In this document: positions 19,447-28,815 of the stretch, piece by piece | Layout of the letters: every line of letters starts with the position of its first letter | Numbering within the stretch: position 1 is the first letter of the stretch | NCBI GenBank assembly: GCA_037045265.1 | Contig: JBAOHV010000026.1 | Coordinates: forward strand, 62,001 to 126,000 | From: JBAOHV01 sp037045265 | Lineage (GTDB): Bacteria > Actinomycetota > Acidimicrobiia > Acidimicrobiales > Microtrichaceae | Direction of reading: 5' to 3' | Length of the DNA stretch: 64,000 bases | Notes under the pieces: generated by a model | What the model was told of the DNA's origin: nothing | Database searches by the model: none | Seen by the model: the letters and a program-made list of their open reading frames with translations, nothing else | Translations under genes and position numbers: made by a program

Positions 19447-20811
19447 CGGTGGCGCCAGCGGAACACCCAGTCGGGTCGGCTCCGGATCCTTCGGGCGGCA
19501 GCGCCGGCGATACGGTCCAGCCGGTCGTCCGTCGTGGACGGGTTACACGTCGGCGCCGGCGTGACCGCAAGCTGCTCGCGGTCCAGGCAGGTATGACCGC
19601 GTTGTTCGTCGTCGCCCTGGTGGCGCTTGCGTGGGCAGGTTGGTCCGCTGCGCTGCGCATAACCGGCGGGTCGAACGACAAGGTCACCGACCCCGACCGC
19701 GCCTGGCTACGTCGCGGCGGTCAAGCCGACTTCGGTGACGCTCCTGGCGTTCACCTCGAACGCTCCGCCGGCGCCAGGATCCGTCGCCCCTCCGACCTCC
19801 GAGGAGGGTCACCACCTGACGGGCATGTTGTTGGTGGTCGATCGGGGCGACGGCAGTCGCACGATCTCGCCGATCCCGGCGTTCACCACCTTGTGGGAGT
19901 TCGAGGGCGCCCAGCCGGCCTCTGCCGCCGAGGTCTTCGCCGACGGAGGGATCGACGTGCTGCGACTCCGGCTCGGTACCGACCTGTCGTTCGGAACGAC
20001 CGCAGCTCTGACGGTGCCGACGTCGGTCATCGGGGATCTGGCAGCAGGCACCGGTGCCGTCACGATCGAGCTGGCCGACGACGTGCTCGAAGGCACATCG
20101 GACGACGACGCTGCGGTGCGCTACCCGTCCGGCGAGCTGACGCTCGAGCCCGACGAGATCGCCGAGTTCCTCTCGTTCTACGGGTTCCGTGACTCCGAAT
20201 CGAACCGTGCACTCCGCCAGGAGCTCGTCTGGAAGGCCCTCCTGGGCGAGGCAGGGGCAGGGGAGCAGGTATCGGGCACCGGGTCGCCGTCGACCGGAGC
20301 CGAGTCCGACGACGAGGCCCGACCTGACGACGAGGATCTGGCAGCCGCGATCGAGCTGCTCGACGAGGTGCGCGCCGACGGTGGAGCCCAGTTCTCGGTC
20401 GTTCCGATGCTCGCCGTACCGCTGAACGTGTCCCCTCCGGTCACCCTGTACCGGATCGACCAGATGTCCATGCCGAGTTGGGTCGCGGCGGAGGTTCCGT
20501 TCCCGATCTCGGCCTTCCCGGGTCAACGCGCACGGGTCGAGTTGCTCAACGGCACGGATGACCCGGCGGCATTGCAGACGGTCGCTCCGACGGTCGTCGG
20601 GGCGAACGGTGAGGTTGCCTTCACGGGCAATGCCGAGAGCTTCGAGGTCTCCCGGACCAGGGTCGAATGGGCTCGCGAGGACGCTCGAGTAGCCGCCGAA
20701 CAGATCGCCACCGCTCTCGGTGTCACCGCAACAGCGGTCAGCACCGAGGTGGACACGACGAACGTCGACGTGGTCGTCGTGATCGGCGCAGATCGGTTGG
20801 GTCACGGATGA
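19443..20811 (+). CDS. LytR C-terminal domain membrane protein, one frameshift
   Basis: Cell-envelope protein of unknown exact role. It has a basic cytoplasmic N-terminus, one membrane helix (TALFVVALVALAWAGW), an extracellular domain and a C-terminal LytR_C-like domain (ARVELLNGTDDPAALQTVAP…VVVVIGADRL). The frame shifts by +1 in the CCCC run at 19692–19695; dropping one C gives VTDPTAPGYVAAVKPTSVTLLAFTS. It starts in the nadD stop and ends in the rsfS start, so the three are coupled. LytR_C domains often occur in or near LCP ligases, but no LCP domain is present here. Confidence 0.75.
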
Positions 20812-21244
20812 GCGCCGAGTACGTGGGCGGAGAGTACGTGGGCGGAGAGTACGTGGGCGGAGAGTACGTGGCGGAGAGCACGTGGGCGGAGGGTCCAGTT
20901 CGCAGGAGCTGGCCGTGGCGGCGGCCCGTGCTGCCGATGAGAAGGGCGCGACCGACATCGTCGTTCTCGACGTCGGCGACCTGCTGGGGATCTGCGGGTG
21001 GTTCGTCATCGCCACCGCGTCCAACTCCCGGCTGGTCAAGGCAGTGGTCGACGAGGTCGAGGAGCAGCTCGCCGAGCTCCATGGCCTCAAGCCCCGTGCG
21101 GTCGAGGGTCTGGCCGAGCGCCGTTGGGTGCTGCTCGACTACGCGGACCTCATCGTGCACGTGTTCCACGCCGAAGAGCGCGACTACTACCGGGTCGAGC
21201 GGCTCTACTCCGACGCACCGAAGCTCGACTGGCAGAACGACTGA
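20808..21244 (+). CDS. rsfS: Ribosomal silencing factor RsfS with N-terminal repeats
   Basis: Binds ribosomal protein L14 (uL14) and blocks subunit joining. The core from residue ~28 is typical (ELAVAAARAADEKGATDIVVLDV, WFVIATASNSRLVKAVVDEVEEQL, RRWVLLDYADLIVHVF). The natural start is the ATG at 20808, which overlaps the previous stop. It leads into five 15-bp repeats coding EYVGG units. The fourth repeat has 14 bases, which breaks the frame at about 20870. With one G restored the protein starts MSAEYVGG and runs straight into the core. If the sequence is right as printed, translation would have to start at GTG 20882. Confidence 0.85.
20817..20890. repeat. rsfS: 15-bp tandem repeat, five copies, at the rsfS start
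   Basis: Three identical copies of a GAGTACGTGGGCGGA unit begin at 20817, 20832 and 20847. A 14-base copy that has lost one G follows (20862–20875), then a GAGCACGTGGGCGGA copy (20876–20890). In frame they code EYVGG. Confidence 0.95.
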
Positions 21245-21274
21245 TCGCTCGGCGGTGCGGAGCTCGCCTCGAGA

Positions 21275-22095
21275 TCAGGCACCGGTCCGGCATGTGGCCG
21301 GGTCTGCCGACTCGAAGCCCTGACGGAACCACTGCTCACGTTCGGACGAGGATCCGTGGGTGAACGTGTCGCGGTTCGCTGCTGCCCCCTGGATCGCGTC
21401 GTCGCCCACCGCGTTGGCGGCGCTGATCGCCTCGTCGAAGTCGCCTGCTTCGAGTCGGCCCTCGGTGTTGGCCCGGCTGGCCCATGCCCCGCGAGGCAGT
21501 CCGCCTGCAGTTCCACCCGGACAGACTGGGCGTTGCCGCCCCCGCGACGGTCCATCACTCCGAGCAGGTTCTGGACGTGGTGGCCGTACTCGTGTGCCAG
21601 CACGTAGGCCATGGCGAAGTCGCCCTCGAAACCGAGCTCCGCTTCGAGGCGCTGGTAGAAGCCGAAGTCGATGTAGACCTTCTGGTCCGCGGGACAGTAG
21701 AAGGGCCCCGCAGCGGGTTGGCCGACACCGCAGCCGCCGGTCTGGGTCGGGCTGTCGAAGACCACGAGACTCGGCGCTACGAACCGGAACCCGAGCGGTT
21801 CGGCCTGATCGGCCCAGTACCCGTCCAGGAGAGTCATCATCCGGGCGCCGAAGAGCTCCTGGCCCTCGAGCGAGTCACCTCGCACGGTTTCTCCCTCGAC
21901 CGACAAGCCTTCGCCGGTCTGGAGCTGGTCCAGGACCGTGCCGATGTCCTCGCCGCCGCCGTTGCCCGACAGCAGGCTGACGATGACGACCAGGATCAGT
22001 CCACCCAGACCGAGCCCGCCGCCGATGGCTGCCTTGCCGCCAGCGCCGCCTCGTCGCACCTCGATGTTGCTGGCCCCGACGTCGTCCAACCTCAT
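21275..22095 (-). CDS. Membrane-anchored neutral zinc metallopeptidase (YpfJ type)
   Basis: Member of the putative neutral zinc metallopeptidase family. It has a short N-terminus, a membrane helix (~28–43), an extracytoplasmic catalytic domain with zinc motif HEYGHH (residues 168–173) and the downstream metal ligand region VRVELQADCLAG. The frame breaks in the CCCC run at 21487–21490. Adding one base turns LAGHGPAG into LAGAWASRANTEGRLEAGDFDEAISAANAVGDDAIQG, the expected family sequence, which continues to HGSSSEREQWFRQGFESAD and a stop at 21275. ATG 22095 has TACGGT eight bases upstream. Confidence 0.85.
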
Positions 22096-22144
22096 GGTGA
22101 GAAACCGTAACCACTTGCCCTGCTCGACGCGCCGGAGAAAGCGA

Positions 22145-22175
22145 CGAGGGCCCGGCCTTGGCGGCCGGACCCTCG
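22145..22175 (-). terminator. Strong GC hairpin downstream of tRNA-Ala
   Basis: Arms CGAGGGCCCGGCC and GGCCGGACCCTCG face each other across TTGGC with one mismatch. There is no clear U-tract, so this may be a processing or Rho-assisted terminator for the tRNA transcript. Confidence 0.6.
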
Positions 22176-22195
22176 TACCTACGGTCTTCTCCGAG

Positions 22196-22269
22196 TGGAG
22201 CCGATGAGAATCGAACTCACGACCTCTTCCATGCCATGGAAGCGCTCTAGCCAACTGAGCTACGGCCCC
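22196..22269 (-). tRNA. tRNA-Ala (anticodon GGC)
   Basis: The minus strand folds as a full cloverleaf of 74 bases. The acceptor arms GGGGCCG/CGGCTCC contain the alanine identity pair G3:U70. The D-arm begins TAGCTCAGTTGGCTAGAGC. The anticodon stem CTTCC/GGAAG closes the loop ATGGCAT with anticodon GGC, and the T-loop is GTTCGATTC. The discriminator base is A and CCA is not encoded. Confidence 0.97.
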
Positions 22270-22281
22270 GTAGGGACGCAG

Positions 22282-22310
22282 ACACTAGTGGGAGCCGGGT
22301 CACGCGTGAA
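22282..22310 (-). promoter_or_regulatory. Candidate promoter for tRNA-Ala
   Basis: On the minus strand TTCACG (22305–22310) and TAGTGT (22282–22287) are 17 bases apart, with the tRNA 5' end 12 bases past the -10 box. The -35 matches consensus at four of six positions. Confidence 0.45.
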
Positions 22311-22343
22311 AACCCGGGTTCGGGGTGGTGTCGTGGGCATCGG

Positions 22344-22356
22344 TACGATCCGGGGA
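22344..22356 (+). promoter_or_regulatory. -10 box for a leaderless leuS transcript
   Basis: TACGAT (22344–22349), six bases, then ATG at 22356. No ribosome binding site lies between. No strong -35 is seen. Confidence 0.5.
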
Positions 22357-24992
22357 TGTCCGACCTGCCCTCCGCCGACCGCGGCGCCACCGACGACGGC
22401 CCGTCCTACGCCACCTACGACCCGCAGGCCATCGAACCGCGTTGGCAGGAGTTCTGGCGGGAGGACCGCACCTACGAGGTCGACAACGACGATCCGCGGG
22501 ACCGCTACTACGTGTTGTGCATGTACCCGTACCCGTCGGGTGCTGCGCACATGGGTCACGTCCGCAACTACACCTTCGGCGACCTGCTGACCCGCTACCG
22601 CACGATGCGTGGCGACGCCGTCCTGTCGCCGATGGGGTTCGACAGCTTCGGGCTGCCGGCCGAGAACGCGGCGATCAAGACCGGTCGTCATCCGCGTGAG
22701 TTCACCGACGAGCGCATCGAGCAGCTGCGCAGCTCGATCACCCGCATCGGTGGGGTCTACGACTGGCGCCGTGAGGTCCGCAGTCACGACCCCGAGTACA
22801 TCCGCTGGACGCAGTGGATCTTCCTGCAGTTCCTGAACGCCGGGCTGGTCTACCGCAAGGCCGCGCCGGTGAATTGGGACCCGGTCGACCAGACCGTGCT
22901 GGCCAACGAACAGGTGCTGCCCGACGGCACGGCCGAGCGTTCCGGCGCGGTGGTCGAGAAGCGCGACCTGGAGCAGTGGTACTTCCGCATCACCGACTAC
23001 GCGCAGCAGCTGCTCGACGACCTGGACACGGTGGACTGGCCCGATCGCGTGGTGGTCCAGCAGCGAAACTGGATCGGCCGCTCCGAAGGCGTCGAGTTCG
23101 CGATGGACGTCGTCGACCCGTCAGGTGGGTCGGTGAGCGGCCCCGACGGCCAGCCGCTCGGATTCCGGGTCTTCACCACGCGTCCCGACACCAGCTTCGG
23201 CATGACCTTCTGCGTCCTGGCGCCCGAGCATCCTCTCGTGGGCACGATCACCTCGCCGGAGCGTCGCAGCGAGGTCGATGAGTTCATCGAACTGGCCCGG
23301 CGCACATCCGAGATCGACCGGCTGTCGACCGAGCGCAACATTGCCGAGCGGGGCTGCTTCACCGGCGCCTTCGCCCGCAACCCGTTCACGGGCAGGCCGG
23401 TTCCGGTGTACCTGGCCGACTACGTGCTGGCGACCTACGGCACCGGCGCGGTCATGGCTGTCCCGGGTGAGGACCAGCGCGACTGGGAGTTCGCGACCGC
23501 GTTCGGGTTGGAGATCATCCAGACCGTCGAGCGCCCCGTCGGCTGGGACGGAGAGGCCTACGGCGGCGACGGTGCCCACGTGAACTCGCCGGCCGCGGCA
23601 GGCGGGGCAGGGGCAGACGGGGCAGGGGCAGACGGGGCCAGGACCGGTGGCGGGCCCGTGCTGAACGGCCTGTCCGTTCCAGAGGCGAAGGAAGCTGCCA
23701 TCGAGTGGCTGTCGTCCACGGGCATCGGCGAGCGGCGAGTCAACTTCCGGCTGAGGGACTGGCTGCTGTCACGCCAGCGCTTCTGGGGGTGCCCGATCCC
23801 GATCGTGTACTGCGACGACTGCGGGATCGTCGCGCTGAGCGAGGACCAACTGCCGGTCCTCGCCCCCGACGACGTCGAGTTCATGCCGACCGGCCAATCG
23901 CCGTTGCAGTTCCACGAGGGCTTCCTGAACACGCCCTGCCCGTCCTGTGGGGGACCGGCGTGCCGTGAGACCGACACGATGGACACGTTCGTCGACAGCT
24001 CCTGGTACTACCTGCGCTTCTGTGACCCGTGGTCCGACGAGTTGCCGTTCCGTCGTGACGCGGTCGAGGCATGGATGCCCGTCGACCAGTACATCGGCGG
24101 TGCCGAGCACGCGGTGCTGCACCTGATGTACGCCAGGTTCTTCACCAAGGCGCTGTCGGACCTCGGTCTGGTCCCGGCCGAGCTGCGCGAGCCCTTCCAA
24201 CGGCTGTTCACCCAAGGCATGATCCGCCTCGACGGCGCCAAGATGTCCAAGTCCAAGGGCAACCTGGTCGCACCCGAGGAGATCATCGACACCCTCGGTG
24301 CAGACACGCTGCGTCTGGCACACCTCCAGGTGAAGCCGCCCGAGGACGACGTCGACTGGGAGGACGTCGGCCTGGAGGGCTGCTCCAAGTTCCTGCACCG
24401 GCTCTGGCGCCTCGCCGTGCCCGGGTCCGACCTGGCGGTCGCGTCACGCAGCGGAGAGCGCAGCGCTGCCGACGAGCTCATCGTTCGTGCAACGCACCGG
24501 CTGGTGGCGGACATAACCGACTCGTTCGACCGCTGGTCCTACAACGTCGCTGTCTCGCGCTACATGGCGTTCGTCAACGACCTCTACCGGTATGTGCAGT
24601 CTGGTGAGGGTGCGCACGCGGCGACCCTCACCGACGCCGTGGACACGCTGCTACGACTGCTGGCTCCAGCATGCCCTCACGTCACAGCCGAGCTCTGGTC
24701 CCTGCGTAGTCAGGACGAGGGAGCGGGCCGGGCCGACCCAGCGGTGCCTGCCCACATCCACCGGAGCCGATGGCCGGTGGCCGACCCGGCGATGCTGGTC
24801 GAGGAGTCGGTGACCATGGTCGTGCAGCTCAACGGCAAGGTGCGGGACCGCATCGAGGTGGCCGCCGACGCCGACGAGTCCACCTGCATCGAGGCAGCGA
24901 TGGGCTCGGAGAAGGTGCTCGCACAACTCGGTTCCAGCGAGCCGCGTAAGGTGATCGCACGGCCTCCCAAGCTGGTGAACATCGTCGTCTGA
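22356..24992 (+). CDS. leuS: Leucyl-tRNA synthetase
   Basis: Charges tRNA-Leu; class I synthetase. The HIGH-type motif is HMGH (residues 65–68) in MYPYPSGAAHMGH, and KMSKSKGN is near residue 629. The CP1 editing domain carries the usual FTTRPDTSFG and YGTGAVMAVPGEDQRD motifs. At 878 residues it is near the bacterial norm. Residues ~413–434 hold a Gly/Ala-rich insert with a duplicated GAGAD unit (15-bp repeat in the DNA), in a connector between the editing and catalytic domains. It appears to be transcribed alone from a leaderless promoter. Confidence 0.98.
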   Translation: MSDLPSADRGATDDGPSYATYDPQAIEPRWQEFWREDRTYEVDNDDPRDRYYVLCMYPYPSGAAHMGHVRNYTFGDLLTRYRTMRGDAVLSPMGFDSFGLPAENAAIKTGRHPREFTDERIEQLRSSITRIGGVYDWRREVRSHDPEYIRWTQWIFLQFLNAGLVYRKAAPVNWDPVDQTVLANEQVLPDGTAERSGAVVEKRDLEQWYFRITDYAQQLLDDLDTVDWPDRVVVQQRNWIGRSEGVEFAMDVVDPSGGSVSGPDGQPLGFRVFTTRPDTSFGMTFCVLAPEHPLVGTITSPERRSEVDEFIELARRTSEIDRLSTERNIAERGCFTGAFARNPFTGRPVPVYLADYVLATYGTGAVMAVPGEDQRDWEFATAFGLEIIQTVERPVGWDGEAYGGDGAHVNSPAAAGGAGADGAGADGARTGGGPVLNGLSVPEAKEAAIEWLSSTGIGERRVNFRLRDWLLSRQRFWGCPIPIVYCDDCGIVALSEDQLPVLAPDDVEFMPTGQSPLQFHEGFLNTPCPSCGGPACRETDTMDTFVDSSWYYLRFCDPWSDELPFRRDAVEAWMPVDQYIGGAEHAVLHLMYARFFTKALSDLGLVPAELREPFQRLFTQGMIRLDGAKMSKSKGNLVAPEEIIDTLGADTLRLAHLQVKPPEDDVDWEDVGLEGCSKFLHRLWRLAVPGSDLAVASRSGERSAADELIVRATHRLVADITDSFDRWSYNVAVSRYMAFVNDLYRYVQSGEGAHAATLTDAVDTLLRLLAPACPHVTAELWSLRSQDEGAGRADPAVPAHIHRSRWPVADPAMLVEESVTMVVQLNGKVRDRIEVAADADESTCIEAAMGSEKVLAQLGSSEPRKVIARPPKLVNIVV

Positions 24993-25037
24993 GCATCGGG
25001 CCGGTAACCGCAACGTCCACGGGAAGGTCAGACAACC

Positions 25038-26693
25038 GTGCTGTCGCTCATCGATCGAATCGAGTCCATCGCTGCTGATCCCCGGGGGACGGTGACCTTC
25101 GCCAACGGGGACGACACCGTCACGATCGGCTGGGACGACCTGCACCGCGACGCGCGGGCGGCCGCGGCGGGGCTCCAGGCCCGGGGCGTGCGTCCGGGGG
25201 ATCACGTGGCACTGATCGGCCCGACGACGCAGCGGCTGATCACCACCATCCAGGCCACCTGGCTGACCGGTGCAGCGCTGGTGACGATGCCGCTGCCCAT
25301 GCGGATGGCGGCGCTTGATCAGTTCATCGCCCAGACACGCGCCCGCATCCATCGTTCGAACACCCGCATCGTCGTCATCGATGCCGACCTGGCGGCGTTC
25401 ATCGAGCCCGCACCGGGCGACCCGCCCTTCGTCACCCTCGATGAGCTCTTCGCCGACGGTGAACCGGGCGAGGACTCCTACCGGCGTCCCGACAGCGACC
25501 CCGACTCGCTCGCGGTGCTGCAGTTCACCTCGGGCTCGACTTCGGAGCCCAAGGGAGTGATGCTGTCGCACCGGGCGATCTGCAACAACTTGGACGGGGC
25601 GTGGAAGGCCGCCGAGATCGTCCCCGAGGACGTGATCGTTTCCTGGTTGCCGCTGTACCACGACATGGGCCTGGTCGGTCTGTTGACAATCCCGATGTCG
25701 CTCGGCTGCACCCTGGTGCAGGCCGCCCCGCAGGACTTCCTGGCACGGCCGATCCGGTGGCTGCGTCTGATCAGCGAGTTCGGAGGGACCGGTACGGCCG
25801 GCCCGAACTTCTCGTATGCACTTGCGGCGCGTGCGCTCAATCGAACCGATGAGGAGCTCGACCTGTCGAGCATGCGTATCTGGCTCAACGGTGCCGAGCC
25901 CGTAGACCCCGATACCTACCGGGGGTTCTTCGCCGCCGGTGAGCGCTTCGGGCTCTCCCCGAAGGGCGCCTTCCCGGCGTTCGGGATGGCCGAGGTATGC
26001 ATCGCCGGTACGTTCCCGGAGCCGGGCGCGGGCCTGCAGACGGACTGGGTCGACCGTCAGGCGCTCGAGAACGATCGCAAGGCCATAGCGGTCGAACCCG
26101 GTAGCGGCGGAGCGACCGAGCTCGTAGTGCTCGGTAGGGCCGTGCCGGGGCTCGAGGTGTCGGTGGTCGATCCCGAATCGGGCGAGTCCTGCTCCGAGCG
26201 TGAGGTGGGCGAGCTGCGCATCACCGGCAACTCGCTGACCAGCGGCTACTACGAGGATGCCGACTCGACCGACTCGTTGATCATCGACGGGTGGTTGCAC
26301 ACCGGCGATCTGGCGTACACCGTCGACGGCCAGCTCGTGGTTTGCGGTCGTATCAAGGACGTGATCATCGTCGGCGGGCGCAACATCTACCCCCAGGACG
26401 TCGAGAAGGCCGCGGGTGAGGTCGCCGGTGTCCGTCCGGGCAACATCATCGCCTTCGGGAAAGAGGGCCGCCACGGTGCCCAGAACATCATCGTGGTGGC
26501 CGAAGCCCGAGGCGACGATCCTGTCGGTATCGCCCGGGATGTGACCCGGGTCGTCAACGACACGGTGGGCATACCGCCCAAGGAGGTCGTGCTCGTCGAG
26601 CCCGGCACCGTGCCCAAGACCTCGTCGGGCAAGCTCCAGCGCTCTGCCTGCAAGCAGCAGTACGCCTCGGGGGAGCTGTCCCGCCTGAGCTGA
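25038..26693 (+). CDS. Fatty-acyl-AMP ligase / acyl-CoA synthetase-like enzyme
   Basis: ANL-superfamily adenylating enzyme of 551 residues. The ATP-binding loop FTSGSTSEPKG lies near residues 163–173. Further motifs are WLPLYHDMGL, GTAGPNFSYALAAR, AFGMAEV, the hinge-like GDLAYTVDGQLVVCGRIKDVIIVGGRNIYPQDVE, and the catalytic lysine in TSSGKLQRS. WLPLYHDMGLVG and the NFSYA segment resemble fatty-acyl-AMP ligases of the FadD32 type more than CoA ligases, but a CoA product cannot be excluded. GTG 25038 follows GGAAGG. It lies about 90 bases before the fused transport operon and may share its transcript. Confidence 0.85.
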   Translation: MLSLIDRIESIAADPRGTVTFANGDDTVTIGWDDLHRDARAAAAGLQARGVRPGDHVALIGPTTQRLITTIQATWLTGAALVTMPLPMRMAALDQFIAQTRARIHRSNTRIVVIDADLAAFIEPAPGDPPFVTLDELFADGEPGEDSYRRPDSDPDSLAVLQFTSGSTSEPKGVMLSHRAICNNLDGAWKAAEIVPEDVIVSWLPLYHDMGLVGLLTIPMSLGCTLVQAAPQDFLARPIRWLRLISEFGGTGTAGPNFSYALAARALNRTDEELDLSSMRIWLNGAEPVDPDTYRGFFAAGERFGLSPKGAFPAFGMAEVCIAGTFPEPGAGLQTDWVDRQALENDRKAIAVEPGSGGATELVVLGRAVPGLEVSVVDPESGESCSEREVGELRITGNSLTSGYYEDADSTDSLIIDGWLHTGDLAYTVDGQLVVCGRIKDVIIVGGRNIYPQDVEKAAGEVAGVRPGNIIAFGKEGRHGAQNIIVVAEARGDDPVGIARDVTRVVNDTVGIPPKEVVLVEPGTVPKTSSGKLQRSACKQQYASGELSRLS

Positions 26694-26782
26694 CCCGCTC
26701 GTACTACGGTCGCCCCGACACGGGGTGACCAGCGACAAGTGCGCGCATTCGGGGGTGGCGTTTGTCCGTACGAGGGGGGAGA

Positions 26783-28815
26783 GTGCTGACGTCGCGGGCC
26801 GACGCGTGGCTGTTCGCCCCCGCGGCGCTGATACTCGCCGTCCAACTCCTCTTCTTCCCTGTGCCGGTGGGCGCGGCCTTTTCGGGGCTGATCATCGGGC
26901 TGCTCGGCTCGCTCGGCGCCGTCGGCCTGGCGCTCGTGTGGCGGTCGAACCGCGTCGTCAACTTCGCCCAGGGTGACCTCGGGGTGTTCCCCGCGACGTT
27001 GAGCGTCCTCCTGGTGACAGTGGTCGGACTGCCATGGATCGTCGGGCTGACAGCTGGGTTCGCAACCGCCGCGCTCGTCGGTCTGCTCGCGGACGTGCTC
27101 GTCGTACGGCGCTTCCAGCGGGCTCCCAGGCTGCAGTTGACGGTGGCGACGCTGGGACTTGCGCAGGTGCTGGGCTTCGCTGCGCTGCTGCTGCCACAGG
27201 CGTGGGGCGAGGGGCCGGCGATCCGCAGTCTGCCAGCGCCTTTCGAGCTCACCTTCACCGTCGGAGAGGTCAACTTCGACGCGAACGACCTGATCGCCCT
27301 GGTCGTAGCTCCGCTGCTGATCGCGGGGCTTGCCGGTTTCCTCCGCCTGACCGACACCGGCACAGCGGTCCGCGCCGCTGCTGACCGACCGGATCGCGCT
27401 GGCGGCGCTGGGTATCCCGGTCCGGCGACTCGAGGCACAGGTCTGGACACTCGCATCGCTGCTGTCCTTCGTCTCGGTCTGTCTCACCGCCGGGGTCACC
27501 AACCTGCCGTTCGGCGTCGGTACCGGTCTGGCGATCGTGCTGCGTGCCATGGCCGCGCTCGTGATCGGACGCATGACCCACATGGTGGTCATCGCCGTCA
27601 CGGCGGTATCGCTCGGACTGCTGGAGACCGGCATCCGTTGGAACACCGGGGACGTGGCACTGGTGGCGCCGATCCTCGCCGCGCTGATCATCGCCAACCT
27701 GCTGATCCAACGACGGGGAGCCACTCGAGCCGACCGTGACGACTCGGCGAGCTTCGCGGCGACGACCGAGGTACGCAGGGTGCCGACCGCGGTGGCGCGG
27801 CTCGGCGTCGTCCGGCTCGCCCGCTGGGCGGTCGGCGCGGCCCTGGCCGTGCTGGTGGTGATCGGTCCGCTGGCCCTGGGCACCAATGGACAGCTGAAGG
27901 CCGGCGTCGTGGTGGTCTTCGCGATCATCGGCACGTCGGTGGTCGTGCTCACCGGCTGGTCGGGTCAGGTGTCGCTCGGCCAGATGGTGTTCGTCGGCGT
28001 CGGCGCGGCGGTCGGGGCATGGTGCACGGTCGAACGCGGTTGGGATCCGTTCGTGTCGATGATGATCGCCGGTCCGCTCGGCGCGGTCGTCGCCGTGGTG
28101 GTCGGATTGCCGGCACTGCGCCTACGGGGCCTGTACCTGGCTGTCACGACTCTCGCGGTCTCACTCGCCGCGTCGGAGTGGGTGTTCTCGAATCGAGCGG
28201 TCGGGGTCATCCCGAGCGGATCCTTCGAACGGCCTGCGCTCTTCGGGCGCATAGCGCTCGATACTCCTATGCGGCTCTACTACTTCGCGCTGGCGGTGCT
28301 CCTCGTCGTATTCGTGGCGCTGCGTGGAATACGACGGAGCCGCAGTGGCCGCGTCGATGGTGGCGCTGCGCGACAACGAGGAAGGTGCAGCGGCGTTCGG
28401 GGTCGACCCCACCCGCGCCAAGCTCGCTGCGTTCGCGCTCTCGGGCTTCGTGGCGTCCTGGGCCGGGGTGGTCATGGTGATACACCAGGCATCGTTCCGT
28501 TCGGTCACCTACAGCGCCGAGGAGAGCCTCACGGTGTTCGTGGCAACGGTGATCGGCGGTTTGGGCAGCCTGACCGGAGCCGTCCTGGGTGCCGTGTTCC
28601 AGCGTGGCTCCCAGTGGCTGCTCCCTGCTCCCTGGTCGGTGCTCGCCACTGGCCTCGGAGTCCTGGCTGTGCTGCTGGTCCTGCCCGACGGGCTGTCGGG
28701 CCTGTTCTGGAGGGGGCGTGACACCTGGCTCCGACGGGTAGCCCGGCACGCTGAAGGATCCGGCGCTGACGGATCCGACTCCGATCGCTCCGACGTGGAG
28801 GTCGAGGCGCAATGA
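26783..28815 (+). CDS. Fused LivH–LivM branched-chain-type ABC permease
   Basis: Two permease domains in one polypeptide of about 677 residues. The first (to ~27740) is LivH-like: GLLGSLGAVGLALVWRSNRVVNFAQGDLG, then ALAALGIPVRRLEAQVW. The second is LivM-like: TGWSGQVSLGQMVFVGVGA, LRLRGLYLAVTTLAVSLAASEWVF, and VALRDNEEGAAAFGVD. GTG 26783 follows GGGGGGAGA. The reading frame steps +1 near 27385 and 28356. Removing one G in GTCGATGG restores RSGRVMVALRDNE exactly. Its stop overlaps the next ATG (ATGA). The substrate class is amino acid or another small carboxylate or amide. Confidence 0.8.

Noticed and set aside
20817..20890. CRISPR-like array
   Set aside because: Units are directly adjacent with no spacers, code in frame, and no cas gene is present.
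24651..26738. Minus-strand frame of 695 codons over leuS and the AMP-ligase gene
   Set aside because: Composition is that of an antisense shadow; the plus strand has complete recognised enzymes.
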